Below are positions 26,417-34,177 of a stretch of 58,479 nt of DNA, piece after piece. The position numbers were made by a program, and so were the translations under genes. The DNA is taken from positions 1-58,479 of the forward strand of contig NZ_FOWX01000032.1 of NCBI RefSeq assembly GCF_900115555.1, in the 5' to 3' direction. Each line of letters begins with the position of its first letter. The stretch's first letter is position 1. The notes beneath the pieces were generated by a model. It was not told where the DNA came from. It did not search any database and saw only the letters and a program-made list of their open reading frames with translations. This DNA is from Pseudomonas borbori (GTDB taxonomy: Bacteria; Pseudomonadota; Gammaproteobacteria; Pseudomonadales; Pseudomonadaceae).

Positions 26417-27405
26417 GCGGGCTCCTTGTTGAATAGTTGTAGGGCCTGGCGCAGGCGCAACCAGCCCGGCTCGTCGGCGGGCAGACCGAAACGCAGGCTG
26501 GGCAGGCTGGCGAACAGGCGGGTGAGAATGCCGTGGCCGGCGAGAAAGTCATGCAACCCGGCCGCCCGCTCGCAGGCGATCCAGTGGAACAGGGCGCAGC
26601 CGCCGCTCGGCGGCAGACCGTGCTGGCGCAACAGTTCGCCGAGACGCTCGCCGTCGGCCAGCAGGCGCTGGCGCTGCGCCTGCTGGCCGAGCCGGTCGCG
26701 CAGCAGCGCCGTGGCCACCACCCGGCTCGGCCCGCTGACCGTCCAGGGTCCGAGCAGCTCGGCCAACTGCTCGAGCAGCTCCGGCTGGGCCAGGGCGAAG
26801 CCCAGACGGATGCCGGCCAGACCGAAGAACTTGCCGAACGAACGCAACACGATCAGCCCCGGCCGCTCGCTGTAGGCCGCCAGGCTGTACTGCGGGGTGC
26901 AGTCGATGAAGGCCTCGTCGACCACCAGCCAGCCGCCGCGCGCGGCCAGTCGCGCGTGCCAGGCGAGCAGTTGCTCGGGGGCGAAACAGCGGCCGGTCGG
27001 GTTGTTCGGGTTGACCAGCAGCAACACGTCGAGGCGCTCCAGCTCGCGCTCGATGTCCGCCTCGCCGATCGTCAGCAGATGGTGGCCCTCGCGCGCCCAG
27101 GCCGCGGCGTGCTCGGCATAGGCCGGCGTGAGCAGGCCGACCCGGGCGTTGCGGCGCAGCCGCGGCAGGGCCTGGATCGCCGCCTGGGAGCCGGCCAGCG
27201 GCAGCAGGCCGGTGACCCCGTAGTAGTCGCGGGCGGCGCTCTCCAGACCGTCGTCCTGCTCGGGCAAACGCGCCCAGGCCGCCGGCGGAATATCCGGCAA
27301 CGGCCAGCCGTAGGGTGCCAGGCCGGTGGACAGGTCCAGCCAGTCGGCCAGAGGGATACCGAAGCGCAACGCCGCCGCGCGCAGGCGGCCGCCATGTTCA
27401 AGCAC
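26413..27405 (-). CDS. cobC: L-threonine-O-3-phosphate decarboxylase
   Basis: A 330-residue PLP-dependent aminotransferase-fold enzyme (cobC in Pseudomonas, cobD in Salmonella nomenclature) supplying (R)-1-amino-2-propanol phosphate for the nucleotide loop. Motifs: LVNPNNPTGR (substrate/PLP), VVDEAFIDCTPQ, and the PLP lysine in LRSFGKFFGLAGIRLG. The start is GTG at 27405, overlapping cbiB by 8 bases. It is coupled to cobQ by an ATGA overlap. Confidence 0.94.
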   Translation of the reverse strand: MLEHGGRLRAAALRFGIPLADWLDLSTGLAPYGWPLPDIPPAAWARLPEQDDGLESAARDYYGVTGLLPLAGSQAAIQALPRLRRNARVGLLTPAYAEHAAAWAREGHHLLTIGEADIERELERLDVLLLVNPNNPTGRCFAPEQLLAWHARLAARGGWLVVDEAFIDCTPQYSLAAYSERPGLIVLRSFGKFFGLAGIRLGFALAQPELLEQLAELLGPWTVSGPSRVVATALLRDRLGQQAQRQRLLADGERLGELLRQHGLPPSGGCALFHWIACERAAGLHDFLAGHGILTRLFASLPSLRFGLPADEPGWLRLRQALQLFNKEPA

Positions 27406-28306
27406 GATAAAGCTCCCATGACAGCAGCAGCGCCAGCCACAACAGCGCCCCGGCGTAGACCAGATTGAGCGCCCGCTCGATGTCGCGCGCCCGGGGCGGC
27501 GGGCCTTCGCCCAGTTGCGGGCGCTGATGCAGTTCGCCGTGGTACTCGGCCGCCCCGCCCAGGCTGACGCCCAGGGCGCCGGCGCCGGCGGCCATCACCG
27601 GGCCGGCGTTGGGGCTGTCCCACTGCGGCGCCTGTTGCCGCCAGCAACGCAGGGCCAGGGCCGTCTTGCCGAGCAGCGCATAGCTCAGCGCGACCAGGCG
27701 GGCTGGCAGGTAGTTGAGCCCATCGTCGATCTTCGCCGCGGCCCAGCCGAAGCGCTCGAAGCGCTCGTTGCGGTAGCCCCACATGGCATCCAGGGTATTG
27801 CTCAGGCGATACAGCACCACCCCCGGCGCGCCGGCGACGAGGAACCAGAACAGCGCGGCGAAGACCGCATCCGAGCCGTTTTCCAGCACCGATTCGGTAC
27901 CGGCGCGGGCGACGCCGGTGGCATCCAGCGCGGCGCTGTTGCGGCTGACCAGATAGCCGACCCGCGCGCGCGCCAGCGGCAGATCGCCCAGGCGCAGGGC
28001 CTGGGCCACCGGCAGGGCGTGCTGGCCGAGGCTCTTGAGGCCGAGGGCGACATACAGGGCGAGGATCTCCACCGCCCAACCGATCAGCGGTAGCTGCGCC
28101 AGCACGCCAACCAACAGGGTCAGCGGCAGCACCGCCAGGCACCAGGCGCTGAGGCCATGGCTGCGCCAGGCGCGGCCGCCGGCGTTGCTACGCCGCTCGA
28201 TGCGCTCGGCCAGGCGACCGAAGGCCACCAGCGGATGCCAGCGTTTGGGCTCGCCGAGCAGCCCGTCCAGGACCACGCCGGCCACTGCACTGAAAACCAG
28301 ACTCAT
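27398..28306 (-). CDS. cobD: Adenosylcobinamide-phosphate synthase (CbiB/CobD)
   Basis: A 302-residue polytopic membrane protein that attaches the aminopropanol phosphate arm to adenosylcobyric acid. The N-terminal VLDGLLGEPKRWHPLVAFGRLAERIER and YLVSRNSAALD...VLENGSDAVFAALFWF segments are diagnostic. SPNAGPVMAAGAGALGVSLGG is near the C-terminus. Its product feeds CobU. Separated from bluB by 18 bases on the same strand. Confidence 0.95.
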   Translation of the reverse strand: MSLVFSAVAGVVLDGLLGEPKRWHPLVAFGRLAERIERRSNAGGRAWRSHGLSAWCLAVLPLTLLVGVLAQLPLIGWAVEILALYVALGLKSLGQHALPVAQALRLGDLPLARARVGYLVSRNSAALDATGVARAGTESVLENGSDAVFAALFWFLVAGAPGVVLYRLSNTLDAMWGYRNERFERFGWAAAKIDDGLNYLPARLVALSYALLGKTALALRCWRQQAPQWDSPNAGPVMAAGAGALGVSLGGAAEYHGELHQRPQLGEGPPPRARDIERALNLVYAGALLWLALLLSWELYRA

Positions 28307-28324
28307 GGCCGAACCTCGCCGAAT

Positions 28325-28978
28325 TCACTGCGCATGGGTGCCCCACTGATCCTGAAACAGCAGTTCGCTCAATGGCCGTGGTTCGATCCAGCCCTGCTGC
28401 ACCAGCATCGGCGCCGGGTAGAACTCGGTCACCGGCCCCAGGCAGAGCACCGCCAGCGGCTTGCTGCCGGTTGGCATGGAGAGCAGTTCGGCCAACGCCT
28501 GCGGCTCGAACAGCGACACCCAGCCGAGCCCCAGGCCTTCGGCGCGGGCGGCCAGCCAGAGGTTCTGGATCGCGCAGGCCATGGACGCCAGGTCCATCTC
28601 CGGCAGGGTGCGCCGGCCGAACACATGGGCCTCGCGGCCGTCCATCAGGGCCACCACCAGCAGCTCGGCGCAGTCGCGGATGCCCTCGACCTTGAGCCGC
28701 ATGAATTCGCTGGAGCGCTCGCCCAGGGCCGCGGCGGTGCGCAGCCGCTCCTCTTCCACCAGGCCATGGATCGCCTCGCGCAGTGCCGGGCGACTGATGC
28801 GGATAAAGCGCCAGGGCTGCATCAAACCGACGCTGGGCGCCTGATGCGCCGCCTCGAGCAGGCGCAGCAGCAGCTCGGGGGCCACCTCGCCGCCACAGAA
28901 GTGGCGCATGTCGCGGCGCTCGGCAATGGCGCGATAGACCGCCGCACGTTCCTCGGGGCTGAAGGCGTGCGGGTTCAT
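28325..28978 (-). CDS. bluB: 5,6-dimethylbenzimidazole synthase
   Basis: A 217-residue nitroreductase-fold enzyme that fragments FMNH2 with oxygen to produce DMB, the lower ligand of cobalamin. Characteristic segments are RAIAERRDMRHFCGG near residue 16, AHQAPSVGLMQPWRFI near 44, and SMACAIQNLWLAARAEGLGLGWVS near 130. Since BluB needs O2, full cobalamin synthesis here is an aerobic process. ATGA overlap with cobB. Confidence 0.94.
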   Translation of the reverse strand: MNPHAFSPEERAAVYRAIAERRDMRHFCGGEVAPELLLRLLEAAHQAPSVGLMQPWRFIRISRPALREAIHGLVEEERLRTAAALGERSSEFMRLKVEGIRDCAELLVVALMDGREAHVFGRRTLPEMDLASMACAIQNLWLAARAEGLGLGWVSLFEPQALAELLSMPTGSKPLAVLCLGPVTEFYPAPMLVQQGWIEPRPLSELLFQDQWGTHAQ

Positions 28979-30282
28979 GGGCGCTCACCCGGGAGAAACA
29001 ACTGCGCCGCCGCCAGCGGGTCGGAGGCCAGATAGAAGTGGATATAGGACGCGGTCAGCCGGCCGATGCGATAGACCGCCTCGGCGCTGCGCTGGTAGTT
29101 CGGGCACTCGCCACGGGCGATGGGTTCCAGCGCGCTGGTCAACGCCGAATGGTGGAAGGTGTGGCCGCGCAGGCGCCCCTCCGGCAGCTCGACCTCCTGC
29201 AGGGCCAGGGCGGTGAGGCGTGGCTGCAGGGTCGCCTCGCCCGGCAACAGGCCGAGCATCTGGCCGCTGACGCCGGCCTGGTCGGTCAGCCGCTCGAGCA
29301 GGTAGAGCATGCCGCCACACTCGGCATGGATCGGCTTGCCGGCGGCGTGATGCGCGCGGATCGCCTGGGCCATGGCCTGATTGGCCTCGAGCCGGGCCAG
29401 GTGCAGCTCGGGGTAGCCGCCGGGCAGGTAGAGGCTGTCGACCTCGGGCAACTGGCTGTCGGCCAGCGGCGAGAAGAAGCGCAGCTCGGCGCCCAGTTCG
29501 CGCAGCAGGTCGAGGTTGGCCTGATAGAGGAAGGCGAAGGCGCTGTCATGGGCCACGCCGATATGCACGCCGGCCAGCCACGGTTCGAGCGGGCGCGGCG
29601 CCGGCGCGGCGAAGGCCACCGGCGGCGGCAGGCTGACATCGGCGCTGGCGGCCAGGGCATCGGCGGCGGCCTCCAGACGCGCGTCCAGGTCGGCCAACTC
29701 CTCGGCCTGGACCAGGCCCAGGTGGCGGCTGGGCAGCTCCACCGCGGCGCTGCGCGGCAAGGCGCCGTACCAGCGCATCGATGCGGGCAAGGCGTCGCGC
29801 AGAATCTCGCCATGCCGGGCGCTGCCGACCCGGTTGCCGAGCACCCCGGAAAACGGCAGGTCGGGCTGGAAGGTCGCCAGGCCATGGGCCAGGGCGGCGA
29901 AGGTCTGGGCCATGGCCGCGGCATCGATCACCGCCAGCACCGGCACACCGAAATGGCGCGCCAGGTCGGCAGCCGAGGGCGTGCCATCGAACAGCCCCAT
30001 CACCCCTTCGATCAGAATCAGGTCGGCCTCGCCGGCCGCCTGCCACAACAGCCGGCGGCTTTCGGCCTCGCCGACCATCCACAGGTCCAGCTGGTACACA
30101 GGCGCGCCGCTGGCGCGGGCGAGGATCATCGGGTCGAGGAAGTCCGGCCCGCACTTGAACACCCGCACGCGCTTGCCCTGGCGCGCATGCAGGCGCGCCA
30201 GGGCGGCGGTGACCGTGGTCTTGCCCTGGCCCGAGGCCGGCGCGGCGATCAGCAGCGCCGGGCAGTGGCGGGTGGCGTTCAT
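28975..30282 (-). CDS. cobB: Cobyrinic acid a,c-diamide synthase
   Basis: A 435-residue ATP- and glutamine-dependent amidotransferase. The N-terminal ATPase domain has LIAAPASGQGKTTVTAALARLH and FKCGPDFLDPMILA. The C-terminal glutaminase domain has YLPGGYPELHLARLE and IHAECGGMLYLLE with the nucleophilic Cys, plus GHTFHHSAL. The start at 30282 (MNATRHC) is preferred to a codon 72 bases upstream that falls inside a repeat. Confidence 0.95.
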   Translation of the reverse strand: MNATRHCPALLIAAPASGQGKTTVTAALARLHARQGKRVRVFKCGPDFLDPMILARASGAPVYQLDLWMVGEAESRRLLWQAAGEADLILIEGVMGLFDGTPSAADLARHFGVPVLAVIDAAAMAQTFAALAHGLATFQPDLPFSGVLGNRVGSARHGEILRDALPASMRWYGALPRSAAVELPSRHLGLVQAEELADLDARLEAAADALAASADVSLPPPVAFAAPAPRPLEPWLAGVHIGVAHDSAFAFLYQANLDLLRELGAELRFFSPLADSQLPEVDSLYLPGGYPELHLARLEANQAMAQAIRAHHAAGKPIHAECGGMLYLLERLTDQAGVSGQMLGLLPGEATLQPRLTALALQEVELPEGRLRGHTFHHSALTSALEPIARGECPNYQRSAEAVYRIGRLTASYIHFYLASDPLAAAQLFLPGERP

Positions 30283-30300
30283 GCCGGCACCACGCCGTCT

Positions 30301-30352
30301 GTGGGAGCGGGCTTGCCCGCGAAAAGCGATTCGCGGACAAGTCCGCTCCCAC
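30301..30352. repeat. REP-like hairpin between cobO and cobB
   Basis: GTGGGAGCGGGCTTGCCCGC opens and GGACAAGTCCGCTCCCAC closes; CGCGAA/TTCGCG pair inside. This is the common GTGGGAGCGG Pseudomonas REP type. Confidence 0.8.
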
Positions 30353-30373
30353 ATAAAAACAAGGCACCGCCCA

Positions 30374-30985
30374 TCAGAACTCCACCCCTTGCTGCGCCTT
30401 TACCCCGGCCTTGAACGCATGCTTGACCAGGTTCATCTCGGTGACGGTATCCGCCGCCTCGATCAGCCCCGGCAAGGCGCCGCGGCCGGTCACTACCACA
30501 TGTTGCAGCAGCGGCCGCGCCTCGATGTCGGCGAGCACCGCGTCCAGCTCCAGATAGCCCAATTTCAGGGCGATATTCAGCTCATCCAGCACCACCAGGC
30601 CGATGCCCGGGTCATTCAGCAACTGGCGCGCCACCACCCAGGCCTGCTGGGCTTTTTCGATGTCGCGCTGGCGATCCTGGGTTTCCCAGGTGAAGCCCTC
30701 ACCCATCACGTGGTAGCTGACCTCCTCGGGGAAACGGCGGAAAAAGTTCTCCTCGCCGGTGCTGGCCGCACCCTTGATGAATTGCACCACGCCGACCTTC
30801 ATGCCGTGGCCGAGGGCGCGGGCGACCATGCCGAAGGCGCTGCTGCTCTTGCCCTTGCCGTTGCCCGTGTGCACCAGCAGCAGGCCGTATTCGTCCTGAG
30901 CCTGGGCGATTTTCTCGTCGATCAGCGCCTTCTTGCGCGCCATGCGCGCCTTGTGCCGCGCGTCGCGTTCGCTCGATTCGGTCAT
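30374..30985 (-). CDS. cobO: Cob(I)yrinic acid a,c-diamide adenosyltransferase
   Basis: A 203-residue CobA/CobO/BtuR-type adenosyltransferase that makes adenosylcorrinoids from ATP and Co(I) corrinoid. The P-loop reads LLLVHTGNGKGKSSSAFGM. VGVVQFIKGAASTGEE and LLNDPGIGLVVLDELNIALK follow. ATG 30985 is chosen, 7 bases after GGAGG; a GTG one codon upstream is possible. The 156 bases between it and btuB hold no gene that I can support. Confidence 0.95.
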   Translation of the reverse strand: MTESSERDARHKARMARKKALIDEKIAQAQDEYGLLLVHTGNGKGKSSSAFGMVARALGHGMKVGVVQFIKGAASTGEENFFRRFPEEVSYHVMGEGFTWETQDRQRDIEKAQQAWVVARQLLNDPGIGLVVLDELNIALKLGYLELDAVLADIEARPLLQHVVVTGRGALPGLIEAADTVTEMNLVKHAFKAGVKAQQGVEF

Positions 30986-31141
30986 CACTTCACCTCCAGT
31001 TGCCGTTGCGCGCCCGGCCGGGTGCCGGCGCCGCGGTAGAAAATGGCCGCCTGGCCGATGTCGGGCGCCAGGCTGCCAGAGTTATGCGGGTCGTATAACG
31101 CTCGACCAGGCGGTGACGGCTGCCGCCATCGGTCTCCAAGC

Positions 31142-32989
31142 TCAGAGCGCCTGGTAGCGCACGGTCAGGTAGGCCGCCTGGCCGGGCTGGTTGAAGCCCT
31201 GGGCGGTCTCGTAGTCGGCATCCAGCAGGTTGGCGACGCGGGCCTGCAGGCGCCACTCGGGGTCGATGCGGTATTCGCCGCGCAGGTCGAGGGTGGCGAA
31301 GCCGGACATCTCCTTCTGATTGGCCAGGTCGTCGAAACGTTGGCCTTCGGCGTGCAGGCTGGCGCCGAGGCTGAACGCGCCGAGGCGACGATCCAGATCC
31401 AGGTTGAACAACTGCTTGGCGCGGCGCGCCAGTTCGTTGCCGTCGTTGGCCCCGGAGGAGCGATTCTCCGGCTCCATCAGCGTGTAGTTGGCGTTCCAGT
31501 CCCAGCCGAGCACCTGGCTGGCGAGCAGCAGTTCCACGCCGCGAATGCGCGCCTGCTCGACGTTGGCCGGCGCCTGGATGCTGGCGTCGTAGGCGATCAG
31601 GTCGTCGACGCGGGTGCGGAAGACGTTGACCGACCAACGGCCCCAGGCATGCTGGCCGGCCAGGCCGGCTTCCAGGCTCTTTGAGGTTTCCGCATCCAGC
31701 TCCGGATTGCCGTAACCGGGGTAGTACAGCTCGTTGAAGGTGGGCGCCTTGAACGCGCTGCCGTAGCTGAGGGTCGCGCGCAGCCAGTCGGTGAGGGCAT
31801 AGCCGTAGCCGATGTTGCCGGTGTCGTGGCGGCCGAACTGCTGATTGTCGTCGCGGCGCAGCGACAGCTGCCAGTCGTGGCGGCCCACTTCGCCGAGGTA
31901 CTGGGCGAAGGCGCCGTTGTTGTCGCGCGAGTCCTCGGCGTAGGCGGTGCTGCCGTTGACCTCGTCGTGCTGGTGGTCGGCGCCCAGGCTCAGGGTGTGG
32001 CCGGGGGCCAGGGTCAGGTCGTTCTGCCAGCTGACGCTGTCGCGGCGGCTGTCGAAGCGCGAATAGAAGGCGCCGTCCTGATAGGCATCGGACTTGTCCT
32101 CGCTGCGCCCGACTTGCAGGGTCACCTGCCAGGGGTCGAGCGGAGCGAAGCGGGCGCGGCTGCCGAGCACCCGGGTTTCGCCATCGGCGTTGGCACGAAA
32201 GCCCGCGCTGCGCTTGCGGTTGACCTGGTCAAAGTCGTTGTGCGACTTGGCCTGCAGCAGGTTGGCGTCCAGCTCCAGACCGTTGTCGAAGCGATAGCCG
32301 GCGCTGAGCGCGGCGGACAGGTTGCGGTAGCCGTCGGCGTCGTCCTCGTAGCCGCTGCTGGCCGCCGACTTCACGTTGATGCCGTCGCTGTCGAGGCCGC
32401 TCAGGCCCAGGCTGTACCAGCCCTGGCCGTCGCCGCCGGCGACCCCGGCGCTACCGCTGTAGCTGTCGTGGGTGCCGTAGCCGGCGGAGAAGAACGACTT
32501 GCTGCCTGCGCCTGCGCCCTTGCGGGTGAAGATCTGGATCACCCCGCCGATGGCTTCCGAGCCGTACAGGCTGGAGCGCGGCCCGCGTACCACCTCGATC
32601 CGCTCGATCAGCTCCAGCGGCAGATCCTGCAAGGCCGCGCCGCCCGAGGTCACCGAGCCGGCCTTGATCCCGTCGATCAGCACCAGCACGTGGTCGGACT
32701 CGCTGCCGCGCATGAACAGCGAGGTGTTCTTGCCCGGGCCGCCGTTATTGGCCAGGGACACCCCCGGCACCTTCTTCAGCAGCTCGGGCACTGAGCTGGC
32801 CTGGCTCTGCTCGATCTGCGCGCGGTCGAACACCGTCACCGCGGCCAGGCTCTGCTGCGCGGTCTGCGCGGTACGGGTGGCGGTCACCAGCTGGTCGTCG
32901 AGCCGGGTGTGTTCGGCCGCCTGGCTCAGAGGAATACAGGGAATAGCGAACAGCAGCAGGGCTGCCGGCTTGTACAGGGAGTTGCTCAT
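31142..32989 (-). CDS. btuB: TonB-dependent cobalamin receptor
   Basis: A 615-residue outer-membrane transporter. The signal peptide spans about residues 1-24 (ALLLFAIPCIPLSQA). It is followed by a TonB-box-like DDQLVTATR, a plug domain with VPELLKKVPGVSLANNGG and RGPRSSLYGSEAIGGVIQI, and a 22-strand-type beta barrel ending YLTVRYQAL. The start at 32989 gives the signal peptide; an open frame continues upstream into the riboswitch leader but is not coding. It is controlled by the cobalamin riboswitch at 33119-33326. Its first ten codons resemble those of the cobN-like gene. Confidence 0.95.
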   Translation of the reverse strand: MSNSLYKPAALLLFAIPCIPLSQAAEHTRLDDQLVTATRTAQTAQQSLAAVTVFDRAQIEQSQASSVPELLKKVPGVSLANNGGPGKNTSLFMRGSESDHVLVLIDGIKAGSVTSGGAALQDLPLELIERIEVVRGPRSSLYGSEAIGGVIQIFTRKGAGAGSKSFFSAGYGTHDSYSGSAGVAGGDGQGWYSLGLSGLDSDGINVKSAASSGYEDDADGYRNLSAALSAGYRFDNGLELDANLLQAKSHNDFDQVNRKRSAGFRANADGETRVLGSRARFAPLDPWQVTLQVGRSEDKSDAYQDGAFYSRFDSRRDSVSWQNDLTLAPGHTLSLGADHQHDEVNGSTAYAEDSRDNNGAFAQYLGEVGRHDWQLSLRRDDNQQFGRHDTGNIGYGYALTDWLRATLSYGSAFKAPTFNELYYPGYGNPELDAETSKSLEAGLAGQHAWGRWSVNVFRTRVDDLIAYDASIQAPANVEQARIRGVELLLASQVLGWDWNANYTLMEPENRSSGANDGNELARRAKQLFNLDLDRRLGAFSLGASLHAEGQRFDDLANQKEMSGFATLDLRGEYRIDPEWRLQARVANLLDADYETAQGFNQPGQAAYLTVRYQAL

Positions 32990-33118
32990 CGCGTCGTAGC
33001 TCCGCCGCCCCACCCGGGCGATCCTGGCTGAAAAAGACACGCGGAGAACCAGCGACGGATGCACTGCACAACGGCGCAGCCACACGCCAGACAACGCCCT
33101 CCGCGATGCCGTGGACTG

Positions 33119-33326
33119 CGACAGGCCGGTCTCCGGACTCACGAGCGGCGTTCCGAATACAGGGAACACCACCAAACGCACCTTCCCATGCAGCAACACA
33201 GTGGTTAAAAAAGCGCTGGCTTGACTCGTCTACCGTTGCGGGGGCAGCGTCGGAATGGTTGGCGTAAACACGCGCAACGCACCGACTTCCCAGTTTCACC
33301 GCCGGCCATGGCCGGCGGTCACCTGA
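33119..33326 (-). ncRNA. Cobalamin riboswitch upstream of btuB-cob operon
   Basis: Read on the minus strand, it shows GGGAAGTCGGTGCG, then the core GCTGCCCCCGCAACGGTA, CCACTG with a short variable loop to TGGGAAGG, and the B12-box region GAGTCCGGAGACCGGCCTG. These match the order of the cobalamin aptamer consensus. The perfect palindrome CCGCCGGCCATGGCCGGCGG forms its 5' stem. It lies 129 bases before btuB and would reduce expression when B12 is plentiful. Confidence 0.93.
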
Positions 33327-33384
33327 AGCAAGAGGCGCGAGTCTAGAGATTCGCGCCGGCAACGTCTATGCGCCGAGCGACGCC
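33197..33384. repeat. Duplicated riboswitch 5' segment, copy 1
   Basis: A 188-bp stretch matching 38803-38990 with only two mismatches that I can count (both A/G). It covers the 5' half of the aptamer and upstream sequence, ending at GAGCGACGCC, after which the copies diverge. The upstream part probably contains the shared promoter. Confidence 0.92.
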
Positions 33385-33421
33385 AAGCGTTCAGGCCGCG
33401 ACTGCTGCGGCAATCGGTCGC

Positions 33422-33721
33422 TCACTGACCGATCAGGATCAGCTTGCCGGTCTGCGGGTCGCGGTAGACCTGGCCGACGCTCTCCAGTCCGCTGCCGTCC
33501 CGGCCCTGGAGGCTGTCCGGCAGGCTCGGCAGTTCCCGCCCGCGCTCCACCTGCTGCGGCTGGCGCTGCGCCTCGAGCCGCTGCAGCAGATCGGTCTGGG
33601 CCACCAGGGCGGCGATCAGGCCGCAGGCGAACACCAGCACCACGTCGACCAGGTTGGCCAGCGGCCCGAGCGGATCGTCGTCGCCCTCGGCGAAACGACT
33701 AGAGCGCCAGCGCTGGCTCAT
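33422..33721 (-). CDS. DUF2149 protein, ExbD-like
   Basis: A 99-residue protein with a short cytoplasmic N-terminus, one membrane span (about residues 24-41) and a periplasmic tail. The span starts NLVDVVLVFACG, placing an Asp (D26) at its cytoplasmic end as in ExbD/TolR/MotB-type proton-channel partners. It overlaps the TolQ/ExbB-like gene and lies in the riboswitch-controlled cobN operon. It probably forms an energising complex with that protein for the CobN-like chelatase or a TonB receptor (inference). Confidence 0.85.
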   Translation of the reverse strand: MSQRWRSSRFAEGDDDPLGPLANLVDVVLVFACGLIAALVAQTDLLQRLEAQRQPQQVERGRELPSLPDSLQGRDGSGLESVGQVYRDPQTGKLILIGQ

Positions 33722-34175
33722 CGGCCTGCTCCCCGGCCGTTGCGGCCTCGCGTCGGTCCAGCAGTTCGTCGTACCAGCGCCGGCGCAGGCGGCCGAGGCC
33801 GAAGCCGAGCACCCCGGCGAGCAGGCCGAACACCGTGGTGTCGAAGGCCACCCGCATGGCCACGCTGAGAATCTGCACATTGCCCTCGCCGAGGGCCGCC
33901 AGCCCTGGGCCGAGCGGGATCAGCGTGCCCATCAGGCCTAGCATCGGGCCGATCCGGGCGATCAGGTCGGCGCGCTCCAGGCGCTTGCGCGCGCGCCGCT
34001 CGATTTCCGCCAGCGGCAAGCGCTGCCAGCGCGTCAGGCCGCCAAAACGCTCGCCCACCGCCACCCCGCAATCCCATACCGCCAGCGTCAGCAGGCCGAA
34101 CAGGCCGAGGGTCACCGGCTGCAGCAACCAGCCGACCAACAGGTGCAGCCAGGTGAATAATTGACTGTCGAACAT
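33699..34175 (-). CDS. MotA/TolQ/ExbB-type proton channel protein
   Basis: A 158-residue protein with three hydrophobic segments: LLQPVTLGLFGLLTLAVW near 17-34, IGPMLGLMGTLIPLGPGLAAL near 70-90 and FDTTVFGLLAGVLGFGLGRL near 105-124. The second and third match the conserved TolQ/ExbB channel helices. The start at 34175 (MFDSQLF) is 2 bases downstream of the cobN stop. Its 3' end overlaps the DUF2149 gene by 23 bases. It likely powers a B12-related envelope process with its neighbours. Confidence 0.88.
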   Translation of the reverse strand: MFDSQLFTWLHLLVGWLLQPVTLGLFGLLTLAVWDCGVAVGERFGGLTRWQRLPLAEIERRARKRLERADLIARIGPMLGLMGTLIPLGPGLAALGEGNVQILSVAMRVAFDTTVFGLLAGVLGFGLGRLRRRWYDELLDRREAATAGEQADEPALAL

Positions 34176-34177
34176 GC

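Noticed and set aside
30986..31141. A small gene between cobO and btuB
   Set aside because: Only a continuation of an antisense-type frame from the btuB region is open; no start with a ribosome site.
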